A DNA stretch of 64,000 bases from Brienomyrus brachyistius (taxonomy: Eukaryota; Chordata; Actinopteri; Osteoglossiformes; Mormyridae), in NCBI RefSeq assembly GCF_023856365.1, contig NC_064537.1:5315829-5379828 (forward strand), in the 5' to 3' direction. Shown piece by piece: positions 46,655-57,331 of this stretch. A program made the translations under genes and the position numbers. Below the pieces are notes generated by a model that was not told where the DNA came from, did not search any database, and saw only the letters and a list, made by a program, of their open reading frames with translations. Each line of letters begins with the position of its first letter. The first letter of the stretch is position 1.

Positions 46655-47270
46655 TTCAGTTTTTTCCCTTCAATACACAAGATATGGTAAACTTGCTTTT
46701 GTGTCCTAATCATTGGCGTGTTGACTGATAGAGACTGCGGTTACCTTTTCCTATTGTAAGAGCAGTTGGATTCTCTTAGCACTGTGATTATCTTTTAGAT
46801 GCAGCCTTTGCAAAAAGTCAGTTTGGGAAATTTCTTCCCAGCTAGATATTCCACGGTCAACTGTAAGTGGCATTATTGCAAAATGGAAGCATTTAAGAAC
46901 AACATAAACTCAGCCACAAAGTGACAGCCCGCGTAAAGTAACAGAGTGGGGGGGCTGAGACACATAGTATATACAAGTCGCCAACACTCTGCTGACTCAA
47001 TAACTACAGTTACAAACTTCCTCTGGCACGAGTTTGACCTTTCAGACAGAAATCAAATTGCTCTTCAGTATGTCTTATTTCCTATACAGTATGTATGCAT
47101 ATTTACCTTCATTGGAACTAAGGGGCCCAGCCCGACCCCTGGCAAACAACCCCATACCATTATCAAGCTAGGTACTTGATTTTATATTCCTCTGACAATC
47201 AGTCTGAATGAAACACCTGAAATCAATGAGTAAGAGGTGTGTCTCAATACTTTTGTCCATATAGTCTATA
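46655..47270 (+). mobile_element. Tc1-like element remnant, second family
   Basis: Contains a helix-turn-helix-like fragment (SSQLDIPRSTVSGIIAKWKH) near 46830-46900 and a right end reading GTCTCAATACTTTTGTCCAT, the usual terminus of one fish Tc1 family. The catalytic core is absent. Confidence 0.65.
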
Positions 47271-47914
47271 TATTTTTCTGTTGTATCTTATGAGCATAAT
47301 CAGTAGTATTAATTCACTTTAAAGAAAGGCTAAGCCTCTCTGTGCATCGCTGGCTTGAGCCTTGGCTTCAACAGAACAGCAACATGTCTGTGGGCCCTTA
47401 ACCCCAAGTTGCAGGGAGCTGCATGCTGACTGAACATGCACTGCAACCCCCCAGGCAAAATGGGGGACGTGAAGGGAACCGTGTACCTGAACTCAAACTT
47501 GTGCAAATGGAGAATGAAGGGTTATTTTATTTTAATTGCAGAGTACATGCCTATACCACCCTAACATAGACCCTGTTTCTTGAATCTCTCTGTTATCTTT
47601 CATCAACATTCAATTCAGTGAATACTTAGAGATTTGAGAAATGCTAAATTAATTTTTTGCAAAAATTTGTACTCAGTTGCTATGTGCGATACGTCTTCAT
47701 AGTATATGTCTGCTATATTGTACAGTTTCGCTGTTTATATACAAATTATTTTAATTTAATTTCAGTTGCATGTCTGTTGAAATGGCCTTGAAAAACATAT
47801 TGTAGTATAAGAAGTACTTGAATTGTACTGAAAGTTTTTAGTTTTTGTTTCCTATATGTAAGTTTGGTTTAGTCAGTTAATGTGCATTTACATGCATTTT
47901 AAGTGCTGCTTTGT

Positions 47915-48290
47915 AAAACTGTTCTATGAATGTGTTGAAATTAATAAGTGACTATTCAAGTTTGGCAATGATTTGTTCTTTACTTCCTGAAGTACGAAAA
48001 TACTCATTTCCTTGTCACTTAAGTGTTAATTGTAATGTTGAACTCACCCAGTCCATCACTGTGAAACCTGGAGAATCTCCAACCATCTCCTGCAAAGTCT
48101 CTTATTTAATATCTTGTTACAAATTGGATCCGGCACCCTGAAGGAAAAGCACTGGAGTGGGTTAGAATAATAGGGAGCTTTGGGGACTCTGCTCACACAG
48201 ATTCGCTGAAGAACAGCTCACTATCTGCAGAGGCACCTCCAGTCACACAAGCTGAAGACACAGCTTTGAGGGGATGTGCAATATTTAAAA
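47915..48290 (+). pseudogene. Ig heavy V pseudogene
   Basis: Homologous to the intact V at 25.0 kb from the leader intron onwards. Readable parts are ELTQSITVKPGESPTISCKV, then after a frameshift WIRHPEGKALEWVRIIGS and a degraded FR3 ending at AEDTAL. The acceptor AG is changed to CTTAAG/TGTT context, FR1-CDR1 is followed by a frameshift and deletion, the YYC motif is lost and no heptamer follows. It therefore cannot be used in V(D)J joining except as sequence donor. Confidence 0.9.
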
Positions 48291-48504
48291 CTACAACTGT
48301 CTGTCATCTGTGTTAAGTCCAATGTGACAGTGTATCACAAACACGAGTAACCAATGACTTACCCACCATATGATTTTGACTGTTGAATGAGGAACAATGA
48401 CGCTGATTTTGCTTGTTTCTGGATGTTCAAAGTGGCATCATAGGTAATGTGGGCTCTGCACATCTCTGCAGCTTAGGACCTGTGATTGGAAAATGACCAG
48501 TTCA

Positions 48505-48655
48505 CATCCAGTAATCACCAAATGAAGCTTCATGGACAATTTGCTGTATTTTCCAGCCACACTAGATGGCCCTCTTGGGTTACTTTGGGGCATCTAGTGG
48601 CCTCAAAAAATACAGCAAATGGTTTATGAAGCTTCATTTGGGCATCACTAGGTGT
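48505..48655. mobile_element. Palindromic MITE (hAT-like ends)
   Basis: Near-perfect inverted repeat: AAATGAAGCTTCATGGACAA on the left and the matching ATGAAGCTTCATTTGGGCAT on the right, with internal complementary blocks TTTGCTGTATTTT / AAAATACAGCAAA and CACTAGATG / CATCTAGTG. It ends TCACTA, the reverse of TAGTGA hAT-type termini. Confidence 0.75.
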
Positions 48656-48884
48656 CAGTGTTGGGCCCTTAACCCCCATCGCTCCGGGACACTGGTTTTT
48701 GTTTGCACATCTAAACAGTGAAACTGATAAATGCAGTTCCTCTAGAAACCAAAAGATGTCCCTAGTCACAAAGCAAAACAGACAGTTAATCAACATGGTA
48801 CATTTCAGGATGCATCCATTTGCAATGAATGAACAATTGCATTGCATTTATAAACTTTTCACCAATTCACAGTGCAACAGTGCA

Positions 48885-49055
48885 AAGGCTATGCAAGCAG
48901 TGTGAAGGGTCGCCTGAACCTGAACAGAGAAAGCTCCAACAGCAGGTCATCTCTCACACTGACTGATCTCAGAGCGGAGGACACCGCTGTGTATTACTGC
49001 GCCCGAGACGCACAGTGTGAGAGGGGAACAGGGCAGCTGCACAGTAAGTAGCTGG
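48885..49055 (+). pseudogene. Ig heavy V stub: FR3 plus heptamer
   Basis: Only FR3 of a V domain remains: [40 protein letters not shown]. It is followed by a perfect heptamer CACAGTG (49011-49017), but the sequence 23 bp on (ACAGTAAGT) matches the nonamer at only 5 of 9 positions. FR1 and FR2 are absent. The FR3 differs from that of the V at 25 kb ([15 protein letters not shown]), so it comes from another V family. Confidence 0.88.
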
Positions 49056-49489
49056 AGAACACAAGAGGACATACGTTACTTAAAGGAGCGGTACGGGGGT
49101 GTACCGGTTGTCAGTCACCTCACACCTCGATTCCTCTCCCAAAATATCTCCAGTCCTCCCCCTCACAGCAGGCTCCCCCTTTTCTAACCTGTACACCTGA
49201 ACATGGGTAAAGGAGCCTGTGAATTCAGCCTGAACATTAGTAGCTTCTACAGTGGAGTCCCTGGTACAGTGTTATCCAGGGTCCAAAATGAACACTCACC
49301 AGATGTCAAATTCAGGTAGAATGTGGTTGACTGTCGCTTGCAAAACAAATGTCTATGTGACACAAAAAGGTAATTTGTTATTGTGGCCCGTGAAGAACAG
49401 GCTTGGCCATTTTTTTCATCTACCAGCCACCTTGACCTGTGAGTGAAAAAGCTAATTTTGGACCCTGGTGTGATCTCTCTCTTACAGGA

Positions 49490-49682
49490 AGGTGGGTGGC
49501 TTGTCAGGGCACATTCACGCACTGTTTGTACACACGAGGGCAATTTGGAATCAACAGCTTACCTGGAGGGAACCCCACAACAACACATACAGTACTGGGG
49601 TGGACACTCGAACCCTGGCCCTAGAGGTGCGAGGCAACAGGGCAAACCACTGCACCACAGTGCCGCCCCCAGTTCCAAAATA
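49490..49682 (-). mobile_element. SINE fragment
   Basis: Minus orientation: GGGCAATTTGGAATCAACAG, GAGGGAACCCCACAACAACA, and the head CCACTGCACCACAGTGCCGC. A DANA-type SINE lacking its 3' tail. Confidence 0.8.
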
Positions 49683-49698
49683 TATCATGAAAACTTAA

Positions 49699-50035
49699 CC
49701 GGTGGCAGTGGGATACTCTTACACCAACTGGTGGCAGTGGTGATACTCTTACACCAACCGGTGGCAGTGGTGATACTCTTGCACCAACCGGTGGCAGTGG
49801 TGATACTCTTACACCAACCGGTGGCAGTGGTGATACTCTTACACCAACCGGTGGCAGTGGTGATACTCTTGCACGAACTGGTGGCAGTGGTGATACTCTT
49901 ACACCAACTGGTGGCAGTGGTGATACTCTTACACCAACTGGTGGCAGTGGTGATACTCTTACACCAACTGGTGGCAGTGGTGATACTCTTACACCAACTG
50001 GTGGCAGTGGTGATACTCTTACACCAACTGGTGTT
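49699..50035. repeat. 30-bp minisatellite, about 11 copies
   Basis: The unit is GGTGGCAGTGGTGATACTCT plus a TACACCAAC(C/T) segment, period 30 bp. It codes LLHQPVAVVI-type repeats in one frame and SWCKSITTAT in the other strand only because 30 is a multiple of 3. Confidence 0.95.
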
Positions 50036-50515
50036 GGGAGCCATCAAGTCAGGGCCCTTAAAAATCTTATTTGATCATCACCACAAAATCGATCAGAGCC
50101 ACACGAGCTGATTCATTTAGTACATGGAGGGCAGATAACATTAACAATCTGGGGCAAACACAAAGACACACACATATAATGTATAATCAGAAAAACGTCA
50201 AACATACTTTAGTTGATGATAAAATTTTGCAAAGTACTCCAAATTAAATTAACTGTAAAAAGAATAAAAATTCTTCCAAGCAGTTCCTTTTATCTTCATT
50301 TAACAGCTAGATTTCTTGAAAAATCCCAGCCTGAGATGGACCAGCAACCCGCCCAGGGTGTACCCCAGCCTGACATGGGCTCCAGACCCCCTGAAGCCCT
50401 GACAGGGATAAGCAGCTGGAAGATGAAAGTAAGCATTTCTTGAAAAATGTTTCTTAATTTTGCAGCTTTTCCCCATATGGGGGCAGCAGAGCTCTTTATG
50501 AAGACAAGTATGACC

Positions 50516-50590
50516 ATCTGCATTTATTAAGAGGCTCCTTCTACCCCCCAGGGAGGTAAACAAATTCACCCACCTGCCCGTCATATAAAT
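50516..50590 (+). promoter_or_regulatory. V-type promoter of the orphan leader
   Basis: ATCTGCAT (50516-50523) matches the inverted octamer at 7 of 8 positions. TATAAAT lies at 50584-50590, about 60 bp upstream of the leader ATG, as in the intact V gene. Confidence 0.6.
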
Positions 50591-50648
50591 GAGGTTCCTC
50601 TAAACACACAGACCTCACCATCAAATCAGCCAAAGACTTTGTGTTACA

Positions 50649-50694
50649 ATGGAAGCTCTGAGATTCCTGATACTTTTAATGCCTTTATTTCCAT
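50649..50694 (+). pseudogene. Orphan Ig V leader exon
   Basis: A 46-bp exon, the same length as the intact V leader, encodes MEALRFLILLMPLFP and ends at GTAAGA. An acceptor TTTTTTTACAG lies at 50828, but the next frame hits a stop at once (TGT TAA) and no V domain follows. Decayed sequence and then a LINE follow. Promoter and leader survive while the V body has been lost. Confidence 0.75.
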
Positions 50695-50989
50695 GTAAGA
50701 TCACTGTACTTTATAGATTATTGTTCTTACTCAAACTCCAGTTATTTTTATATACACTGTTGTATATTTTAAAAATTGCATCCATTAATGAAATTAATAA
50801 TCTTATTATTTATTAATTTTTTTTACAGGTTAAAGGTATGTTGTGCAACCGTTAAGGGATTTTTTAATTATAAGACCAGGAGAAAAATTTAAATAGTCAA
50901 GAGAAAATTTTAAGGAAACCTTAAGGAGGAGACTTACAGGTGTTCTGTGCAACCGGCCCCAGGCATTTAATGACTTCTCAGACACAGCC

Positions 50990-51595
50990 ATCACAAGTGT
51001 TTCTGACTGCGGGGAGATTGTTGATCCTTACTGACCTCGGCAGCGACGTTCACGTCTCTGGTGATGAATTGGAAGAGCATGGGGGTCATGAGGCCACTGG
51101 AAAGGGGTGTGTGGCTCCCAATGTCTTTGCAAGAGGACGAAGGTCCAAGCCTTTAGAGTCTTGATGCTCAATGTCTTGCTGTATGGACGTGAGATGTGGA
51201 CACTATCCAGTGAGCTGAGACGAAGACTAGACTCCTTCGGTACTTTGTCTCTTCGCATACCGCTGGTTTGACTTTGTGTCGAATGAGCGGTGGCTAGAGG
51301 AGTCCCGAATGAGGCGCATTACCTGCATTGAGAGGGAGCGTCAGTTACGGCACTACGGCCATGTGGCGCGTTTCCCTGAGAGTGATCCGGCTCGCAGGAT
51401 CCTCACTGCTGAGGACCCAAGTGGCTGGACCAGGTCAAGGGGATGCCCACGTAACACCTGGCTGCGGTAGGTGGGACTGGACCATGTATCTACCTGGGGG
51501 ATCACCGGCTGGGATCACAAGAAGTTTCACTGTGTGGTGGATCAAGCAATGGGCTGCATCAGTGCATGCTCCCCAGCCTGAGCTGACCTAGTTCT
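50990..51595 (+). pseudogene. RTE-like LINE C-terminal fragment
   Basis: The + strand reads LLILTDLGSDVHVSGDELEE and GHEATGKGCVAPN, then in other frames LYGREMWTLSSELRRRLDSF, VSNERWLEESRMRRITCIER and ERQLRHYGHVARFPESDPAR. This is the C-terminal part of a fish RTE-type reverse transcriptase protein. At least two frame changes make it non-functional. Confidence 0.85.
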
Positions 51596-52502
51596 GAAGA
51601 GACGGGATTTTATTTCTTTTCTGAAAGGGAAGCAGAGTGATACAAAAGGGGAAATCACAAACAGCTTCAATGGAAAGAGGCTCCAAGTTCTAATTTATAC
51701 AATGCAACAAGGTATTTCTAGATGGTCTCCGCTCTATGTACATTCCAGTCATTCATACTTTTCTTGGCTAGATGCCATTCCTTTACCTTGTTTGTTCACT
51801 ACAGGAACACCGCTGATTTTAATAATTTCTATAGAAATTCCTTATTTGTAAATACAGCTTTCCAAGTCAAGGAAGGTTAATCCTTGATGGTCAGTCCCAA
51901 AAACTTCTTCTACAGTACCCAAGAAGCAGGGTGGTTTGGAAGGAGGCCCTTCCTCAGCTAAGCTCCTGGCCTCAGCAGCAGAAACAGCAAGCCGATTGCC
52001 GTCGTCTCCTGCCCCAGTCTAATGGCCTGGTCAGCGTGTATGGCTGTCCACAAAAAATCACATATTCCAGGTATGTGTCATGGTGCGCGAACCGGGGAGG
52101 CAGGGACAGGACTCGAGGAATCAGGGAACACGGGGGTTAATTCGGAGTGAAGACAAGCAGGACAACGGAACAGGCAGAAAACACGCAATGACATTAATGA
52201 CTGGACTCAGGAAACATACTCTAATGCGGACTTAAATACATTAGATTAATTAACAACAATGAGAAACAGCTGGTAACACAGGGATTCCACACAAGGTAGA
52301 TGAGGAGGGGGGACCGGACGAGCAGGTCATGACAGTATGAATGAATACTGAATACAGTATGAATGAAGCCTGTGCATCTGTTGCAACATTGTAATTTCAA
52401 TAATACCCCAAACATTTTAGCTTTGGCCTTTTTATGTTCATATTTCATTTTAATGGGTAATAAAACAAGTCTTGCTAGGTACCGGTACTGTAAATTAACA
52501 TG
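51596..52502. other. Intergenic, nothing recognised
   Basis: No gene could be supported. The right part (from about 52080) has a CATGGTGCGCGAACCGG start and a GGTCATGACAG end near 52332, possibly another LTR in minus orientation, but boundaries are not proven. Confidence 0.4.
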
Positions 52503-52507
52503 GGTAG

Positions 52508-52803
52508 TGTGACGCCCGCTCCGTCCGCTCCTCGTGTGTGCCACGCCCCCTAATTACCCACGTGTGATTTCCTGATTGTGCCCAGTCGTGTCTTGTTTCC
52601 TGCTGCCTTGTTTCATGTATTTAAGTTCCTGATTTGTACTAACCCGTGTCTGTCATTGATGTCAGTCTGCGTCCAATGTTCCCGGCTCCCCGAAGCCCGA
52701 TTAAACCCTCGTTTACCCCGATTCCTGTATGCTTGTCTATTTTGGATCGCTCGCGCTCCCTGAGCGATCTTCAGTCCAGCACGTCCTGCATTTCGCGTGA
52801 CAG
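52508..52803 (+). mobile_element. Solo LTR (gypsy-like), 296 bp
   Basis: Starts TGTGACGCCCGC, ends TTCGCGTGACA, and is flanked by a perfect 5-bp duplication GGTAG (52503-52507 and 52804-52808). It shares GTGTGCCACGCCCCCTAATT-type sequence with the solo LTR at 17.9 kb, so both derive from one retrotransposon family. Confidence 0.9.
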
Positions 52804-52949
52804 GTAGATTCTTAATTTACTTGTCTTCTAGCTTGTGTGGCCAGTTTTTTAATTCAGATTGATAGTTTCATCTCAATGGAAAAAACACCTCATCACACCC
52901 TGATTAAAATTCTGTATTATGATTCAAGATGCTAGAGAGCCTAGTCTTA

Positions 52950-53660
52950 TGCCAATTCAATTCAATTCAATTTAGTTTTATATAGCGCTTTTCACAACAA
53001 AGTTGCCCCAATGCGCTTTACAGGGGTGTGTTGGGGAACATCCTTAACAGAGATAAGGACAGAACACAGAAACAGTGAAAATGGAAAAATGAAAGAGAAA
53101 GCCAGATGACAGCAGAGGAGAGGAACCAAAACCAAGGTCAACTGGCAGCCCTACCCCCCCTGGGCATGCTAACATTATTGGACAAAGGTAGAGAAGTAGC
53201 TGGATTGTTTGCTAAGAGCAAGGTGTAAACTGTGATCCGGTCCTAGTTAAAGTCCATCAGTGAGACAGTCCTCCACATAGGCCTGTGTCGGGTGGCAGGA
53301 TGGAAGCTGCACCAACGTCATCATAAATCGCAGTCTCATCTGTGATGGCACCCTTCCGTGGACCCTGATTGCAGCTCAGAAGTTGCCCCCTCGGGCACCC
53401 TCCAGACATGTGGGAAGAAAGGCAGAGAGTGCAGGTGTCAAAGAGTGCACTGATACATTAATGGACAAGCACGGTAGGTAAAAATGGCACGTACAGCAGC
53501 ATCAGCAGCCATAATTACGGTGTTAAGTGTTAACTTGTGGGTAAGCTAAGCTGAAGTAATAGGTCTTCAGTCGAGATTTAAAGACTGAGACTGATTCGGC
53601 ATCCCGAACATAGGCTGGTAAGCCATTCCACAGTATGCCAACTAGTTGGTAAACAAGGGA
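52950..53660 (-). mobile_element. LINE 3' UTR, minus orientation
   Basis: Starts with (CAATT)n and TTTTATATAGCGCTTTTCAC, the reversed tail of the L2/Rex-like LINEs, followed by GAGGAGAGGAACCAAAACC. It continues as diverged 3' UTR to about 53660. Confidence 0.7.
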
Positions 53661-53828
53661 AGACAGGATAATTCTTAATAAATTATATTTCTTTACTTAA
53701 AATGTAAAGTAAGAGGCTTACTGTTTTATGATCATTCTAATGTGAATACATCCTAATAAAAATCTGATTGCTGTTTACATGTTTTGAATAGTGACTGTAA
53801 CAAGATGCTGACCCTTACAAGGGGGCTC

Positions 53829-53897
53829 AGTTATTGTACGAGTTTGTATCACTGTGGGTGGGTGGTCTACAAAATGATGTGGACTTGTACAAAAACC
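53829..53897 (+). other. Ig heavy D segment with two 12-bp RSSs
   Basis: 5' signal: nonamer AGTTATTGT (53829-53837), 12-bp spacer, perfect heptamer CACTGTG (53850-53856). D core: 13 bp GGTGGGTGGTCTA (53857-53869), coding Gly/Trp-rich peptides. 3' signal: heptamer-like CAAAATG (53870-53876), 12-bp spacer, perfect nonamer ACAAAAACC (53889-53897). Both spacers are 12, the D arrangement. The 3' heptamer departs from the critical CAC, so D-to-J joining may be weak. No J follows within the window. Confidence 0.85.
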
Positions 53898-54272
53898 TTA
53901 ATGTCATACTGAAGGTTACGATGTGGTTACTGTTACTGCAAAATTGCAAATTTACTTCACTGGAGGTTCTCATGTTAAGTATAATGTAAAAATTAATGAG
54001 GGTCATAGAAATTTCCTGGAAAAATGTCCTGAATAGAGTGGGAACCCTGCAATGGTTATGGCTAGAGTTTACAGTTTTCACAAAGGATGCTTTGTGTTTC
54101 AATTTCTCATTATTTTACAAAGCTAACATGGTTATCAAGTAATGGCATTGACTTAATAGGGGGGTTAGCATGTATGCAATCGCGATTCAACATTCGCTTT
54201 GTCATATGCATAGAGAACATTGATACAATGAAATGGTTACAAGGGAATTCTTACAGCATTTTTTTCCTTGCA

Positions 54273-54925
54273 GAGTTTATATAGCCTTTGGACAGATGCA
54301 GTCAAATCTGCATCCTTTGAGTATCTTGTGCAGGATGTGCATGAAAATGAGGCTAAAGAACTGGAACAAGCAACCGTGGCCATTTTCATCACTGAGAAAG
54401 AGGTTCCCTTTCAGCAACCCAAAGACGTCAATGAAGGAACAACAGTCTTAAACGATTTGCCCTAAATTGGACCAGCTTTTCCCATGCTCTTCGGATTGAC
54501 AAATGCACTCAACCTCAAATATCAAAAAAACTTGGATTCACTTTTGAGTTTGTACAGAAAATCCTGATGGTACTTGATAGGAAAAAGATGTACAGACTAT
54601 GCAGCTTCCTGCGCAGCCCAGGGTAAACAGAGTCTACTTAAACTGACTTGTTTTCAGCTACATTTTATCATTTTTATTTTACCAAGAACTTTTAAAAGAG
54701 TTTAGAGTTTAAAAGACTTTTTCCCTGCAGCACTTGCAAACACACTGCAGTATTGGTAGGCAACAAGACTTGCAGGCCAAAGCAGGCTCTGTGCTCAAAA
54801 AATGTCTAGAGCTGCCTTTTAAGAAATCGGATTTTGTAACAGATGTTGATGTTGGAAGCTGCACTTACCTTGTCACTGTTCAGACCACCAATCTCACAGG
54901 GCCAGGTAGGCCATGTGTACTTGGG
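54273..54925 (+). pseudogene. Unrecognised exon-like coding remnant
   Basis: Two exon-like stretches. The first starts after TTTTTTCCTTGCAG (54273) and reads SLWTDAVKSASFEYLVQDVH then ATVAIFITEKEVPFQQPKDV to a stop near 54463, continuing in other frames. The second runs from TTTTTCCCTGCAG (54730) to a GTAGGC donor near 54906 and reads LQTHCSIGRQQDLQAKAGSV, ELPFKKSDFVTDVDVG. Splice-like borders suggest parts of a multi-exon gene or transposon. I do not recognise the family and assign no function. Confidence 0.35.
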
Positions 54926-55861
54926 GAAGTTATGTGGACTGTTTATATATCTTGTTGTAGCAGTTAATATTTTTACATTGCTGCACACCCTACCCCACTG
55001 TATGTTTTTAACGTACGTTTATGGATAAAATAACATTTGTTCTAAAATAATGTTTTGAGTACTCATTGATCAATATGCATTTACTGTAAAACATTTTTAA
55101 TTTAGCTAATCATTTCAAATGAATATTTTATATCTGAGAATTTAGAATAACTAATTTGTACAATTAAACATTTCGGATAATATTAAATGTGTTATTTACT
55201 TTATGTCAATAAAGCCAACTTTTTTTTTTACGTAGCACAACTTGAAATAATTAGATTGGTCCGTGGATCTAATTTAAAGATCTAGTTTAAATAAAAATAG
55301 CTGTTTAAATTAATTCAATATATAATGTTAGTTGTGAATTCTTCAAATCAACAAAGTTGATTGAAGGTTATATTTTTTTCAGTATGTATTTAATATTTAT
55401 TTCAGATATAAAGATTCAGGTCTAAAGTCTGAAACAGTGGCAAGCACAGCACTGTGGCAAGAATTTTACAAATGTGTATAGCTTCAAACCTATGTACTAA
55501 GTCACTCTGGTATGAAGCGTGTTAATTGCAGTAAGTTAGGGAAGACTTTCCACAAACACTTGAGAGAAAAGAAGAGTGTGAACTGGATAAAGTTTAAGAA
55601 ACTGCTGTGATACCCATAAAGAACACAGATCTTTGAAGTGCATTCATTGAGAATAAATGAAGCAGCCATGGATAAACCATTAATATAAGCAAAGGAAAAA
55701 TCCTGCTTAGGATCAATATTTTATCTGTCCTGATGCCAACAGAACAGCAACAAAAGTTAGAGTTGTGCGATGTACATAAATATAACCAGACAACAATACA
55801 GTAGGGTGCAAGATTTTACTGAAAGCACATTTTATTTACAATATACTGCAACTGACCACGG

Positions 55862-56095
55862 GGTGGCATGGTGGTGCAGTGGTTAGCACTGTTGCCTCAC
55901 ACCTCTAGGACATGGCTTTGAGTCTCCGCCTGGGTCACATGTGTGCGGAGTTTGCATGTTCTCCCCATGTCGTCGTGGGGCTTCCTCCGGGTACTCCGGA
56001 TTCCCCCCACAGTCCAAAAACATGCTGAGGCTACCGCGACCCAGTAGGATAAGCGGTTTGGAAAATGGATGGATGGATGGATGGATGGATAGATG
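55862..56095 (+). mobile_element. DANA-type SINE inserted in duplication copy A
   Basis: Head GTGGCATGGTGGTGCAGTGG, GGAGTTTGCATGTTCTCCCC, CCGGGTACTCCGGATTCCCC, tail CGACCCAGTAGGATAAGCGG and (GGAT)n. It is absent from the matching place in copy B (about 63050), so it inserted after the duplication. Confidence 0.92.
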
Positions 56096-56097
56096 TA

Positions 56098-56540
56098 ACT
56101 GACCACAGGGTAGCCACAGTTGTTGCTCCTTCGCAGGGTTACGGGGATATTTACATCCCATAAGAGCAGCCCAAAAATTAGGCTGCAAAGAGGCTGCGGA
56201 GGAGGACTTTGGCTGCCCTTGGTCTGGTGGTAGGAGAAAATGGATGGATGGATGCAACTAGCCACAGTTCTTACTCCTTCGCAGGGTTACGGGGATATCT
56301 TCATCCCATAAGTGCAGCCCAAAAATTAGGCTGCAAAGAGGCTGCGGAGGAGGACTTTGGCTGCCCTTGGTCTGGTGGTAGGAGAAAATGGATGGATGGA
56401 TGTAACCAGCCACAGTTCTTACTCCTTCGCAGGGTTACGGGGATATCTTCATCCCATAAGAGCAGCCCAAAAATTAGGCTGCAAAGAGGCTGCGGAGGAG
56501 GACTTTGGCTGCCCTTGGTCTGGTGGTAGGAGACAGTCCT
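56098..56540. repeat. 148-bp tandem triplication
   Basis: Three units whose TCGCAGGGTTACGGGGATAT marker starts at 56131, 56279 and 56427; each includes CAAAAATTAGGCTGCAAAGA and a GGATGGATG end. The unit is not present in copy B, so it arose after duplication, next to the SINE. Confidence 0.95.
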
Positions 56541-56679
56541 AGGTTGGACATGGAGCCCGTCGTTTCTTGATATTCTGTAGTGAACAGAGCCAACACCAAC
56601 CATCAGACTAGTGTTACCTGAAGCATAATAACTCCTAATACGTCCGGCACCATTTTAACTCCTCAAAACCAAGCCTAGT

Positions 56680-57250
56680 ACCTTGAGCAGCATCTTTGGG
56701 ATCTTCCAGAAGGATCTGAAGAAAGAAACGATCCTCCCATGTCTGCTGCCCAAAATGATATCTGGGGCCTCGGGGTCTCCTTCACCGTCTGCACCACCTG
56801 AAAACAATAATGCAGGGTGAGTATACAGGCCTTTTTACCACTTTCCATTACCTTGTTCTTGAGCTTGGGCCATGGGCATATGCTAATCACTGTTGAAAGG
56901 TGTGCGATCCTGCAGGTGATGCAGTACCTGTCGCAGCTGCTGTGGCTGGGCTGCAGCACGTATCCTGGACCGCAGGTGTGCATGGTTCCTCACCATGCGG
57001 TAAGTTGCGGTCCAGGTGGAGGAACTTTAAGGAAATATTTTTGAGCAGAGCCTGGCCAGACTCACTCAGTTTATCAGCCATAGGCAGAACAACAAAGCAC
57101 CTTGTCTTGCTTCTATGTATTCTGAAGCAGACACTATCTGCTTTACCCTGCTCTTCAAAGTGCACCTCCACGTGCCAGACTGCATTCATTTTAGTGCACA
57201 TTTTAGTGTTTGAAAGATTATTAAAAATAATAAGATCACTAATCTTTATT
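56680..57250 (-). CDS. Unrecognised coding-like block, copy A
   Basis: The minus strand from about 57190 reads MNAVWHVEVHFEEQGKADSV, CFRIHRSKTRCFVVLPMADK, LSESGQALLKNISLKFLHLD, RNLPHGEEPC. Farther on, an exon-like piece IAHLSTVISICPWPKLKNK is followed after a possible intron by VVQTVKETPRPQISFWAADM. The copy at 63.4-63.9 kb keeps the same frame with mostly conservative changes and one whole-codon indel, suggesting real coding history. GTAATG, GTACTA and CAG splice-like sites flank the pieces. I do not recognise the protein. It may belong to a repeated gene family or a transposon. Confidence 0.4.
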
Positions 57251-57331
57251 ATCTTATTCAGAGAAGTGTAGGTAACAGAACTAGACACAGTGCTAAAAGA
57301 TATCGTACTGACACTCGGGAACTGCGCCTCA

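Larger units (their letters stand above)
55528..57331. repeat. Direct duplication, copy A
   Basis: This block is the same orientation and mostly collinear with 62716-64000. Shared landmarks include AAGCAGCCATGGATAAACCA (55660 / 62848), CCAGACAACAATACAGTAGG (55788 / 62972), GGTGAGTATACAGGCC and the end GACACTCGGGAACTGCGCCTC (57311-57331), which coincides with the last bases of the window. Copy A has gained a SINE and a 148-bp triplication that copy B lacks. Confidence 0.92.

Noticed and set aside
49443..50111. LLHQPVAVVI-type repeat protein and a CRISPR-like look
   Set aside because: A 30-bp head-to-tail minisatellite with no unique spacers, in a vertebrate genome. Not CRISPR and not a gene.
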